Source: an uncultured Coriobacteriaceae bacterium (lineage in GTDB: Bacteria > Actinomycetota > Coriobacteriia > Coriobacteriales > Atopobiaceae). From it: a DNA stretch of 13,844 nucleotides. The position numbers were made by a program, and so were the translations under genes. The notes beneath the pieces are model-generated. The model was not told where the DNA came from. It searched no databases and saw nothing but the letters and a program-made list of their open reading frames with translations. The DNA lies in assembly GCA_900552935.1 (NCBI GenBank), contig USBN01000039.1, positions 1-13,844 of the forward strand, in the 5' to 3' direction. This document shows, in pieces, positions 6,083 to 13,831 of this stretch (the stretch's first letter is position 1; each line of letters starts with the position of its first letter).

Positions 6083-8167
6083 ATGAGATTCTCGGTTATT
6101 AGCGAGATTCCCGGCAGGACCCGCCTACAGTTGGCGGGTCCTGTGCCAGAGGGGGACCTCGATGCTCTCATAAAGCTGAGCGCGGATATCAAGGGTGTCA
6201 CGAAGGTCCGGGTATACGGCCGCATCGGGCAGATGGCGATCGAATATGACGCGCCTCACCGCGCGGACGTGCTCGGCGGCCTTCGTACGATCGACGCGCA
6301 GGCGGTCGCCGAGGCGAAGTCCGGCTATGCGATTCAGCTCGAGCCGCGCAAGCACAAGCTCTTCATGGACCTGGCGACGCTCGTTGGCGCCCATTACGTG
6401 CGTCGGTGGTTCCTGCCGACCCCGCTGCGAGCCGTGTTCGTCGTTGCAGGCTACATGGCCTTCCTGCGCGCCGCTCTACGCGAGCTGGCGCAGCCTCGCC
6501 TGACGGTGCCCGTGCTCGACGCCTCCGCCATTGGCATCTCGTTCGTGAAGCGCGACGTCAACACGGCTGGGCAGACGATGTTCCTGCTGAACGTCGGCGA
6601 GCTGCTCGAGGACTACACGCGCGCCATGAGCGAAAACGAGCTCATCAACTCCCTGCTTGACGTGCCCGACGAGGCGCAGAAGGTCGAGGGAGACACCGAG
6701 GTGAGCGTTCCCGCGACGGAGCTCGAGCCCGGTGACCTTGTGGCCGTTCGCACCGGCATGTCCATCTCCATCGACGGCGTGGTCGAGCGGGGGAGTGCCA
6801 TGGTCAACCAGGCGACGCTCACCGGCGAGCCGCTTGCCGTCGAGCGCTCCGTGGGCGATGACGTGTTCGCCGGCACCGTCGTCGAGGACGGCAGCATCCT
6901 CGTGCGCGTGCGCGCCAACACGGCCCAGACCAAGCTTCGCTCGATCGTCTCGCTCGTCCAGACGGCCGATTCCCTCAAGTCAGAGGGGCAGTCGCATATG
7001 GAGGAGCTGGCGAACAAGATCGTTCCCTGGAACTTCCTGCTCGCGGGTCTCGTCGCCCTCACGACGCGCAGCCTCGTCAAGACCTCGGCGGCGCTCATGG
7101 TCGACTATTCGTGCGCACTCAAGCTTACGGGCTCCGTTGCCGTCATGACCGCCATGAGCGACGCCGCCAAGATGGGCGTCATGGTCAAGGGCGCCAAGTA
7201 CTTCGAGTCGTTCGCCAAGGCGGACACCATCGTGTTCGACAAGACCGGTACGCTCACTGAGGCGCAGCCTAGGCTCGCCCACGTGTTCGCGACCGACGGC
7301 TGGAGCGAGGACGACGTCTTGCGCTTCTCCGCTTGCCTGGAGGAGCACTTCCCACACCCGGTGGCGCGCGCCGTCGTCAACGCCGCCAAGGCGCGTGGCC
7401 TCGAGCACCGCGAGCGTCACGCCGCGGTCGAGTACATCGTCGCGCACGGCATCGCCTCCTCGATCGAGGGGAGGCGAGCGGTGATCGGCTCGGCGCACTT
7501 CGTGTTCGAGGACGAGCACGTCCTCATGGATCCTGAGGCACGGGAGAGGGCTGAGTCTGAGGTGCAGGGCTTCTCTCCTCTGTACCTTGCCGTAGACGGC
7601 GAGGTCGTGGGCGTGCTCGGCATCGAGGACCCGCTCAAGCCCGGCGTCAAGGAAGCCATCGCTGAGCTGCACGCGCTTGGCGTCAAGCATGTCGTGATGC
7701 TCACGGGAGACTCCGAGCGCACGGCCAGGCGCATCGCAAGCGAGGCTGGCGTCGACGAGTACGCTGCGGAGCTTCTGCCCGAGGACAAGTACGCCTACGT
7801 TGAGCGCATCAAGCGTGAGGGGCGCCACGTCGCCATGGTGGGCGATGGTGTCAACGACTCTCCGGCGCTTGGCCTGGCGGACGTGGGCCTTGCGATGGGC
7901 GGTGGAAGCGACATCGCCAAGGAGGTCGCCGACATCATCCTGGCGGACACGGACCTCGCCGCGATCGTGCGCCTGCGCAGGATGAGCCAAGGCCTCATCG
8001 ACCGCCTGACGAGCTCCTACTCGAAGGTGATGCTCACCAACTCGGCGCTTCTGGCGCTTGGTATCGCGGGCTTCATCACGCCCCAGACGTCGTCGCTGCT
8101 GCACAACGGCTCGACGATCGCCTATAGCCTCGGCAACGCGAAGGCCTATCTGCCGGCAGTTTCGTAG
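6083..8167 (+). CDS. P1B-type metal-transporting ATPase lacking CPx and CxxC motifs
   Basis: This 694-aa P-type ATPase would move a metal ion across the cytoplasmic membrane using ATP. Catalytic motifs are complete: actuator TGE (247-249), phosphorylation site DKTGT (386-390, D386), nucleotide-binding HP (H425, P426), TGD (541-543) and GDGVND (587-592). The N-terminal ~75 residues look like a degenerate HMA domain (IPGRTRLQL at 9-17) with no cysteine. The membrane metal motif, normally CPC, CPH or SPC, is DYSCALK (341-347): the proline is replaced and C344 is the only membrane cysteine. The whole protein has just two cysteines (344, 418). The last helix carries LLHNGSTIAYSLGNAKAYL. This points to a CtpC-like or other atypical subgroup, possibly for manganese, zinc or iron; substrate is inferred. 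It is co-transcribed with the small gene upstream. No good Shine-Dalgarno is seen, so translational coupling is likely. Confidence 0.92.
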   Translation: MRFSVISEIPGRTRLQLAGPVPEGDLDALIKLSADIKGVTKVRVYGRIGQMAIEYDAPHRADVLGGLRTIDAQAVAEAKSGYAIQLEPRKHKLFMDLATLVGAHYVRRWFLPTPLRAVFVVAGYMAFLRAALRELAQPRLTVPVLDASAIGISFVKRDVNTAGQTMFLLNVGELLEDYTRAMSENELINSLLDVPDEAQKVEGDTEVSVPATELEPGDLVAVRTGMSISIDGVVERGSAMVNQATLTGEPLAVERSVGDDVFAGTVVEDGSILVRVRANTAQTKLRSIVSLVQTADSLKSEGQSHMEELANKIVPWNFLLAGLVALTTRSLVKTSAALMVDYSCALKLTGSVAVMTAMSDAAKMGVMVKGAKYFESFAKADTIVFDKTGTLTEAQPRLAHVFATDGWSEDDVLRFSACLEEHFPHPVARAVVNAAKARGLEHRERHAAVEYIVAHGIASSIEGRRAVIGSAHFVFEDEHVLMDPEARERAESEVQGFSPLYLAVDGEVVGVLGIEDPLKPGVKEAIAELHALGVKHVVMLTGDSERTARRIASEAGVDEYAAELLPEDKYAYVERIKREGRHVAMVGDGVNDSPALGLADVGLAMGGGSDIAKEVADIILADTDLAAIVRLRRMSQGLIDRLTSSYSKVMLTNSALLALGIAGFITPQTSSLLHNGSTIAYSLGNAKAYLPAVS

Positions 8168-8356
8168 CGATGCGTGGCCTGCTTGGCGGCGGCTCCGCTG
8201 TGTCGACGCCGGCCTGAGGTCGCATGCCTGCCATGCCGTCGCTGCCGGCGGCTTCGTGAACCATATTGCCCGTTCTGTCTCCGTGGCCGCCTGCTGGCGC
8301 TCGCGGGGATAGAATGGGCTTCTTTGTTTGACGGGCCATCGTACGAAAGGCAATGA
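8168..8356 (+). promoter_or_regulatory. Intergenic region before the YeiH-like gene
   Basis: 189 bp without a gene. CGCCGGC (8207-8213) and GCCGGCG (8244-8250) form a 7-bp inverted repeat with a 30-base loop and no T tract, a poor terminator. A TAGAAT hexamer (8310-8315) 41 bp before the start codon could be a -10 box, without a clear -35. GAAAGG (8345-8350) is the ribosome binding site of the next gene. Confidence 0.3.
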
Positions 8357-9391
8357 ATGACTGAATCTCCCAACCTCGCCGAGAAGGCCCGGGGCCTCCT
8401 CTTTTGTCTGGCAATCGCCGTGGTCGCTTGGGTTTGCGGCCAATATGCAGATGTGGTCGGAGGGCCGGTCTTCGGTATTCTGTTTGGCATGCTCCTGGCT
8501 CAGGTGCTGCGTGGTCGCGACGTCTCGGCGTTGCAGCCGGGTGTCAAGTTCACGTCCAAGTACGTCCTTCAGGCTGCCGTCGTCTTCCTGGGGTTTGGGC
8601 TTAACCTCGCGCAGGTTGCGAAGGTGGGAGCCACGAGCCTGCCGGTGATCGTCTCCACCATCTCGACGTCCCTCATTGTCTCTTTCGTGATGTGCCGCGC
8701 TATGCACGTGCCCGGAAAGATCGCCACGCTCATCGGCGTGGGTTCCTCCATCTGCGGAGGTTCCGCCATCGCGGCAACGGCGCCTGTGATTCGCGCGGAC
8801 GACGAGGACGTGGCGCAGGCCATCTCCGTGATCTTCCTCTTCAACGTGATCGCCGCGCTCGTCTTTCCCACCCTCGGAGGCATGCTGGGTCTCACTAACG
8901 AGGGCTTTGGCCTCTTTGCGGGTACCGCCGTCAACGACACCTCCTCGGTGACGGCTGCCGCGGCCGCGTGGGATGGCATGCACCCGGGCGCCAGCACGCT
9001 TGATGCCGCCACCATCGTCAAGCTCACGAGGACGCTCGCCATCATCCCGATCACGCTTGCGCTTGCCGTGTGGCAGATGCGCGTCGACCGTCGCGCGGGA
9101 GGGGAGGGCAAGAGCACCTTCAACCTGCGCCGCGCCTTCCCGACGTTCGTGGGGCTCTTCGTGCTCGCGAGCCTCGCAACTACCGTGTTCGCCCTGCCTG
9201 CCGCCGTCACCGCGCCACTGAAGACGCTCTCGAAGTTCCTCATCGTGATGGCCATGAGCGCGATTGGCCTCAATACCGACATCGTCAAGCTCGTGCGAAC
9301 GGGCGGCAAGCCCATCGCGCTGGGGGCCTGCTGTTGGGTCGCCATCGCCTGCGTAAGCTTGGGCATGCAACACGTCATCGGCATCTGGTAA
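8357..9391 (+). CDS. YeiH-family (UPF0324) putative sulfate/anion exporter
   Basis: This 344-aa polytopic inner-membrane protein belongs to the YeiH/UPF0324 family (Pfam Cons_hypoth698), often annotated as putative sulfate exporter; the substrate is not firmly established for the family. About ten hydrophobic helices are visible. Family hallmarks are VFLGFGLNLAQV (76-87), GVGSSICGGSAIAATAPV (127-144), the charged turn RADDEDVAQA (146-155) and GLFAGTAVNDTSSVTAAA (185-202), followed late by SAIGLNTDI (301-309). Length is typical of the family. The start at 8357 is preferred over an ATG at 8353, which meets a stop after three codons; GAAAGG lies 6 bases upstream. The gene has its own 189-bp upstream region, so it may not belong to the ATPase unit. 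No LysR-type regulator, a frequent neighbour of this family, is present in the window. Confidence 0.93.
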   Translation: MTESPNLAEKARGLLFCLAIAVVAWVCGQYADVVGGPVFGILFGMLLAQVLRGRDVSALQPGVKFTSKYVLQAAVVFLGFGLNLAQVAKVGATSLPVIVSTISTSLIVSFVMCRAMHVPGKIATLIGVGSSICGGSAIAATAPVIRADDEDVAQAISVIFLFNVIAALVFPTLGGMLGLTNEGFGLFAGTAVNDTSSVTAAAAAWDGMHPGASTLDAATIVKLTRTLAIIPITLALAVWQMRVDRRAGGEGKSTFNLRRAFPTFVGLFVLASLATTVFALPAAVTAPLKTLSKFLIVMAMSAIGLNTDIVKLVRTGGKPIALGACCWVAIACVSLGMQHVIGIW

Positions 9392-9397
9392 AAAGAG

Positions 9398-9423
9398 CGC
9401 GCCGTCACGTTTGTGGCGGCGCG
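9398..9423. terminator. Probable bidirectional rho-independent terminator after the YeiH-like gene
   Basis: An 11-bp stem, CGCGCCGTCAC (9398-9408) and GTGGCGGCGCG (9413-9423) with one G-T pair, encloses the loop GTTT. On the plus strand it is followed by the T-rich TCTTGGTTTGG. On the minus strand it is followed by CTCTTTTT (A run at 9390-9394), which is the better tail. It begins 7 bp after the YeiH-like stop codon and lies between convergent genes, so it could stop both. Its 3' arm overlaps the first unit of the adjoining repeat. Confidence 0.75.
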
Positions 9424-9527
9424 TCTTGGTTTGGCGGCGCGTTCTGGCGTGGCCAATTCTGGTTTGATGGCGTGCTCTGGTGTGGCGGCGTTGACGGCGT
9501 GCCCTGGCGTGACGGAGCGTCCTGGCG
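9414..9527. repeat. Degenerate GC-rich tandem repeat (about 18-bp unit) between convergent genes
   Basis: Units beginning TGG or TGA and ending CTGGYG-like run at 9414-9431, 9432-9449, 9450-9464, 9465-9482, 9483-9509 and 9510-9527. Their lengths are 18, 18, 15, 18, 27 and 18 bp, all multiples of three. The rough consensus is TGGCGGCGCGTTCTGGYG. The tract ends 7 bp before the stop codon of the methyltransferase. No spacer structure or conserved unit suggests CRISPR. Confidence 0.8.
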
Positions 9528-9534
9528 CGGACCG

Positions 9535-10179
9535 CTAACCCCTTCGCGCGACCATATGCGCGCGGAAGCCCTTCTGCGCCTCGAGCTTGAGCAGGGTGAG
9601 CCCGGATTCCTCGGCGAGCGCGCGTAGCTCGGACAGCTTGAGGATGCGCGCGTCGCCATGGCCCAAGAGGCGGGCCAGCGGTAGCTCGATGTTGTTCATG
9701 AGCCAGACCGCGACGTCGTTCGAGGTGTAGTCGCGGAGGACCAGTCGCCCGCCGGGCCGAAGGACGCGTGCCACCTCGGCGAAGAACCTCTCCGGATGCG
9801 GGTAGTGGTGGAAGCTGTTGGAGCAGAGCACGGCGTCGAAGCTCCGGGGCTCGAAGGGCAGCGCCTCCGCGTCTCCGACGACAAAGCTGACGTTATCGAG
9901 CTGCTTTGCCCGGGCGACGTCGATCATCCCGGGTGTGAGGTCGAGTCCAGTCAGGTGCTTGTTGGGATACCGGGCGTGGAGCAGTTCTAGGACGGCTCCG
10001 GTTCCGCAGCCCACGTCGAGCGCGTCCTCGAACGGCTCGAGCTCAAGCTCCTCGAGCATCTGCGGATAGTCGTCCTTGCACATTTCGTAAATGCCGGCAT
10101 GGCCGGATTCGTAGACCTTTGCCGCCTCGGTGAACTCCTTGATGGAGAGTTGCTTGAGCTCCTCTGCCGATCTTGCCAT
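9535..10179 (-). CDS. Class I SAM-dependent methyltransferase
   Basis: This 214-aa cytoplasmic protein has the Rossmann-like methyltransferase fold. The SAM-binding motif I is LDVGCGTGA (54-62). The acidic residue ending strand 2 is D80 (GLDLTPGMIDVA). GDAEALPF (102-109) fits motif II, and VARVLRPGGRLVLRD (136-150) is motif III. It is of the UbiE/Methyltransf_11 type, but nothing identifies the substrate. The helix before motif I carries YESGHAGIYEMCKDDYPQML (23-42), a pattern I associate with small stand-alone methyltransferases of gut bacteria. The start at 10179 is chosen because AGAAGGAG lies 5 bases upstream; 117 in-frame codons further upstream run through a terminator and are not coding. 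It lies downstream of the FtsX-type permease on the same strand, but a terminator separates them, so it is probably expressed independently or by read-through. Confidence 0.92.
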   Translation of the reverse strand: MARSAEELKQLSIKEFTEAAKVYESGHAGIYEMCKDDYPQMLEELELEPFEDALDVGCGTGAVLELLHARYPNKHLTGLDLTPGMIDVARAKQLDNVSFVVGDAEALPFEPRSFDAVLCSNSFHHYPHPERFFAEVARVLRPGGRLVLRDYTSNDVAVWLMNNIELPLARLLGHGDARILKLSELRALAEESGLTLLKLEAQKGFRAHMVARRG

Positions 10180-10243
10180 GGGTCTCCTTCTGTTCGGGGA
10201 AGTCTGACGTTGCGTGCGTTTGCCCACATCGGGCTTGGCAGGC

Positions 10244-10286
10244 AAAAAACGCGGGGGCACCCTTCCTTCGGTTCGCGTCCCCGCGT
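10244..10286 (-). terminator. Rho-independent terminator of the ABC/FtsX operon
   Basis: On the minus strand, ACGCGGGG (10286-10279) pairs perfectly with CCCCGCGT (10256-10249), and a run of six T (10249-10244) follows directly. The loop is 22 bases. It sits 13 bp beyond the permease stop codon, as expected for an intrinsic terminator. Confidence 0.88.
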
Positions 10287-10298
10287 GCGGGCGGTTCT

Positions 10299-12959
10299 CT
10301 ATTCCTGGACCTTTAGCGCCTCGGAGAGGCTGACGCGCCTGATGGAGCGCGTGTGCAGGAGCGCCACGACGAGGTACGTCGCGAACCCGATTCCCACGCA
10401 CGCCGCGATGGACCACCATGGCACGTAGATCTCGATGTTGCCGTTGTAGGCGAGCAGCATCGAGCGGAAGATCGCGGTGAGCGAGCCGATGATCACGGGC
10501 TGAGACAGCAGCAGCGCCGCCACCACGCACAGCGTGATCGAGCGGATGTACAGGTGGGAGATCTCTCCATCGCGGTAGCCAAATACCTTCATGTAGCTGA
10601 TGGAGCGCGCGCTTCGGTCGATCACGGCCTTGGTCAGCAGGTACATGAAGAGGAGGAAGATGAAGACGGAGAGGCCGACCATCATGCCGATCAGATTGCT
10701 CATCATGCCGATGAACTGGTCTCCCACGGCACGCATGTCGTCGGGCGTGGTGTCGCCGGCGAAGTAGCGCGAATCGATGTCGAGCTCCTCGTCGCTTACA
10801 TAGCCGTTGAAGTACGAGGGGTCATTGCCAAAGAGCCCGTTGAAGTCGTCGATGCTCATGTAGGCGTTCATGTCAGACTTGGAGCCCCACGAGTCGCCGT
10901 CGTAGTCGAATGCGTAGTCCTTTCCCTCGAACTTGTCGGTGAGGTTGACCTGCTGGCCATCCTTCCAGCCAAACTTTTCGACGAGGCCCCCGCCGAACAC
11001 GATGCGTCCGCCGCCAACGCCCAGGTCCTTCCAGTAACGAGAGTTCGGGGAGATGCCGTAGACGGTTACGGTCTCTGTGCCGTTGCCTTCGCCGCGGTCA
11101 TATTGCAGCTGGTAGACGGCGTACTTCTCGGCCTGCGCGATCTTCTCGGCGCCATTGTCTGTGGTATTGACGGGGTGGATGTCGTCGTTGTCGGTATCAA
11201 TGCCGGAGGCATCGTCGATAAGGTCGATCACCTCGTCGCGGTCGCAGCCGAGGAAGTCCGCGATGTCGTCGAGGCGCGCGTAGAGGGCATCCTTCTTGTC
11301 CTGCACTTCCTCGAGCGCGTCGCTGGCTGCCTGCATGCTCGCGGCGCTGGGTGACGTTGTGGCTTCCTCGGCCGCCTCCTGAGCGTAGTCGACGGCGTCG
11401 TCGAGCTCGTCCTCCGCATCCTCGGCGGCGGTGAGGAGCGTGCCGTCGACGGACTGCAAGCGATCGAGCGCCACCCACTGCTCGCGCTCCTCGGCCGTGC
11501 CCTCGAGCTCGAGCGGGGCCTTGAGCGTGTACTGGTGCGCGGCCACGAGACTCGTCTCGAGGTTGTCCGCGTAGTGCGTCATCGTGGGGAGGATCGCCAG
11601 GCCAAAGAGCAGGAGCAGCGACGCGAATGCGACGCCCACGAAGAGCGTGGCGAAGTTGCCGAGGTTGCGCAGGAACACGCGCAAGCGGAAGCGCGAGACA
11701 AAGCTCATGTGCTCCGGCAGTTGCAGGCCGCGCTTGGTGCCAGCCTTGCCGCTCGCCTCGTGGCGAAGGAACTGCAAGGGCGTCTTCCCTATCTTTCGGA
11801 GAAGGCCCACGAGGGTGATGAGGATGAGCGCGGCGGCGGGGACTACGGCGCACTTGACGAAGATCTCCCAGCTCCAGTAGACGTGGAAGGGCGGCAGACT
11901 GTAGGAGCCGTAGTAGAGGTTGCGCATGGGCTCGGTGAAGACGGTCACGCCGAGCGCGCAACCCAGAAGCGAGGCGAGGATGCCTACCACGGCGGGGAGT
12001 GCCAGGTAGTGCAGCACGATCTCGCGCTTGCGATAACCGCTGGCGAGGAGCGTCCCGATGATGGCGCTCTCCTCCTCGATGGTGGCGTCGGTGAGGACCA
12101 CGAAGACGAAGGCCATGATCACGATGATGATATCGAGGAGCGTCGTCCACATCATGGAGTCGCCGTCTACGTCGTCGCGCGCGTAGCCGATGCCCTGGTT
12201 GGAATCCGCGTCGATGAGATCATCCACGCGTGCGTCGGCGTCCGTGAGGGCGTCGACCATGTCCTCCTCGGCATCGACGCGGTCTGCGACGGAGAGGTCG
12301 CGATCGTTGAAGGTGAAGGAGTACGTGTAGGTTGGTGCGCCGCCGGCGTCCTCGAGTGCGGCGAAACCGGCGTCAGTGACCTCGGCAACGCCATAGGTGA
12401 TGGTGTTGACTGTGAAGTCCGAGTTGTTAAGGAAGAGCGCCTGGCTATCGGGCTGGGTCATGATGCCCGAGATGGTGTAGGTGCGGCCGCAGAGGTCGAC
12501 CGTATCGCCCACGGCGAGCTCGTTGTTCGTGGCGAAGACGCGGTCGATGGCGACCTCGTCGTCTGCCTGGGGTTCCGCGCCCTCGCAGTAGGATGCAAGG
12601 TTGACCTCGGTGCGGTGCGCGTAGGTGCGGAGCGTCCGCTTGGTGCCGTCGTCGTCCGAGGTCTTGCGGAAGGCCGCGTCGATGGAGAAGTCCTTGTAGA
12701 ACGTGACGCCGCCGACGTCTTCGGCGGCGTCCTCTGCCGCCTCGAGCTGCGCGCTCGTCGCCTCGAAGGAGGTCGTCACGCGGCCGTCCTCGATGGCGTA
12801 TTCGTCGCGCATGCCGTCGATGATGCACCCGATGGAGTGCGCGGCGAGCAAAAAGCCCGACGTGAGGGCGATCGAGCCCGTCATGAGGAGGAAGATGCCG
12901 AGGTACTTGCCGAGGTTGTTACGCAGCTCGCGGGGGAGCCGCCTTGCCAGGGGAGTCAT
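10299..12959 (-). CDS. FtsX/MacB-type ABC transporter permease with large extracellular domains
   Basis: This 886-aa inner-membrane permease has duplicated FtsX-like domains. Membrane helices lie near 18-41, 272-292, 317-342, 364-387, 434-457, 752-779, 806-832 and 850-870. FtsX domain 1 covers about 270-390 and domain 2 about 750-880, ending SIRRVSLSEALKVQE, a typical cytoplasmic tail. Two large outside regions are visible: 42-270 (acidic, MacB-like periplasmic domain type) and 458-750. The latter contains a highly acidic, alanine-rich, probably coiled-coil insert at about 508-585. Such transporters work as mechanotransmitters or lipoprotein/peptide exporters rather than as channels. The gene follows its ATPase after 7 bp; the ribosome binding site is weak, so coupling is likely. 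An intrinsic terminator follows. Substrate unknown. Confidence 0.92.
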   Translation of the reverse strand: MTPLARRLPRELRNNLGKYLGIFLLMTGSIALTSGFLLAAHSIGCIIDGMRDEYAIEDGRVTTSFEATSAQLEAAEDAAEDVGGVTFYKDFSIDAAFRKTSDDDGTKRTLRTYAHRTEVNLASYCEGAEPQADDEVAIDRVFATNNELAVGDTVDLCGRTYTISGIMTQPDSQALFLNNSDFTVNTITYGVAEVTDAGFAALEDAGGAPTYTYSFTFNDRDLSVADRVDAEEDMVDALTDADARVDDLIDADSNQGIGYARDDVDGDSMMWTTLLDIIIVIMAFVFVVLTDATIEEESAIIGTLLASGYRKREIVLHYLALPAVVGILASLLGCALGVTVFTEPMRNLYYGSYSLPPFHVYWSWEIFVKCAVVPAAALILITLVGLLRKIGKTPLQFLRHEASGKAGTKRGLQLPEHMSFVSRFRLRVFLRNLGNFATLFVGVAFASLLLLFGLAILPTMTHYADNLETSLVAAHQYTLKAPLELEGTAEEREQWVALDRLQSVDGTLLTAAEDAEDELDDAVDYAQEAAEEATTSPSAASMQAASDALEEVQDKKDALYARLDDIADFLGCDRDEVIDLIDDASGIDTDNDDIHPVNTTDNGAEKIAQAEKYAVYQLQYDRGEGNGTETVTVYGISPNSRYWKDLGVGGGRIVFGGGLVEKFGWKDGQQVNLTDKFEGKDYAFDYDGDSWGSKSDMNAYMSIDDFNGLFGNDPSYFNGYVSDEELDIDSRYFAGDTTPDDMRAVGDQFIGMMSNLIGMMVGLSVFIFLLFMYLLTKAVIDRSARSISYMKVFGYRDGEISHLYIRSITLCVVAALLLSQPVIIGSLTAIFRSMLLAYNGNIEIYVPWWSIAACVGIGFATYLVVALLHTRSIRRVSLSEALKVQE

Positions 12960-12966
12960 TGCGCGC

Positions 12967-13680
12967 CTACCAATCGAGCTCGGAGGCGGACACGGGGGAG
13001 GTGTTGACCTCGTCTGAGGCCAGACGGCCGTCGCGAAGGCGCAGCACGCGGTCTGCCATCTTGGCGATGGCGGCGTTGTGCGTCACGATCACGAGGGTGC
13101 AGCCGTACTCGCGGTTCACGCGCTCCATGAGCTCGAGGACCTCCTTGGAGGTCTTGTAGTCGAGCGCGCCCGTGGGCTCGTCGCAAAGGATGAGGCCCGG
13201 ATTCTTGACGAGGGCGCGACCGATGGCGCAGCGCTGCTGCTGGCCACCGGAGACCTGGCGCGGGAACTTGTTGCGATGTTCCCAGAGGCCGAGCGAGCGC
13301 AGGAGGTCCTCCATGGGCAGGGGATTGCTCGAGAGGTGTGCTGTGACCTCGATGTTCTCCCTAATGGTGAGGTCAGGCACGAGGTTGTAGAACTGGAAGA
13401 CGAAGCCCAGCTCGCGACGGCGGTACTCGCCGAGGTCCCTGCTCGAGAGGGCTGTGAGGTCGCATCCATCGACGGCGATGCTGCCGCCGTCCGCGTCCTC
13501 GAGGCCGCCGATGAGGTTCAAGAAGGTCGACTTGCCCGAGCCGGAGGGGCCGAGCATGACGCAAATCTCGCCCCTATTGACGGTCGCGGTGATGCCGTCA
13601 AGGACTTGGACGCGGGCCTCGCCGTCGCCGTAGTGCTTCTTGAGCCCATTGACGACGAGGTAGGGGGTGTTGCCCTTCAT
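12967..13680 (-). CDS. ABC transporter ATPase of the MacB/LolD type
   Basis: This 237-aa cytoplasmic ATPase powers the adjacent FtsX-type permease. Motifs are complete: Walker A GPSGSGKST (44-52, K50), Q-loop Q96 in FVFQFYNLVPDLT, signature VSGGQQQR (143-150), Walker B LILCDE (D167, E168) followed by PTGALD, and H-loop H201. FQFYNLVPDLT and DEPTGALD are typical of the MacB/LolD/FtsE group. The start chosen is ATG at 13680 (MKGNTPYLVV), with GGAG ending 6 bases upstream. A TTG at 13692 in frame would add four residues and overlaps that ribosome binding site. First gene of its operon; the promoter candidate lies about 70 bp upstream. Confidence 0.94.
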   Translation of the reverse strand: MKGNTPYLVVNGLKKHYGDGEARVQVLDGITATVNRGEICVMLGPSGSGKSTFLNLIGGLEDADGGSIAVDGCDLTALSSRDLGEYRRRELGFVFQFYNLVPDLTIRENIEVTAHLSSNPLPMEDLLRSLGLWEHRNKFPRQVSGGQQQRCAIGRALVKNPGLILCDEPTGALDYKTSKEVLELMERVNREYGCTLVIVTHNAAIAKMADRVLRLRDGRLASDEVNTSPVSASELDW

Positions 13681-13751
13681 GGGAGGCTCCAATCGTTGCG
13701 CGCGAGGCTAACGGAGCGGTCAGTTGCGAGGGCAGAGTCAGCCAGGGTGAA

Positions 13752-13760
13752 GTTATAGCA
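13752..13760 (-). promoter_or_regulatory. Extended -10 promoter of the ATPase-permease operon
   Basis: Read on the minus strand, TGCTATAAC (13760-13752) is close to the extended -10 consensus (TGNTATAAT). No good -35 is seen, as is common with extended -10 promoters. It predicts a leader of about 65 bases before the ATG at 13680. The surrounding AT-rich tract contrasts with the GC-rich genes. Confidence 0.55.
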
Positions 13761-13807
13761 AGCTAACAATAACATACGCGACTAGTTGGCTTTGGCTAAT
13801 TTTGGCT
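13761..13807. promoter_or_regulatory. Candidate operator: TTGGCT repeats and partial dyad
   Basis: AGCTAAC (13761-13767) and GTTGGCT (13785-13791) form an inverted repeat with one mismatch and a 17-base spacer. Three TTGGCT copies lie at 13786-13791, 13792-13797 and 13802-13807. The block sits directly upstream of the minus-strand -10 box and of the predicted divergent gene, so a regulator bound here could control both directions. Confidence 0.35.
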
Positions 13808-13831
13808 TCTGAGCAGGTACTTCTGTCAGTT

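Noticed and set aside
8353..8364. ATG at 8353 as start of the YeiH-like gene or as a leader peptide
   Set aside because: It reads three codons to a stop in another frame; the ATG at 8357 opens the real gene.
6980..9373. A 797-codon open frame on the minus strand across the P-type ATPase and YeiH-like genes
   Set aside because: It is rich in Arg, His, Asp and Gly without any domain, lies opposite two well-supported genes and crosses their intergenic region. It is a product of high GC content in the third codon positions.
9414..9527. A CRISPR array
   Set aside because: Units abut without unique spacers, differ from one another, and no cas gene is present.
11535..13007. A 490-codon plus-strand frame opposite the FtsX-type permease
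   Set aside because: Low-complexity Glu/Arg/Val/Gly translation with no motif; the permease on the other strand has clear domains and an operon context.
13681..13692. TTG start four codons upstream for the ABC ATPase
   Set aside because: Those codons overlap the GGAG that serves the ATG at 13680, which has normal spacing.
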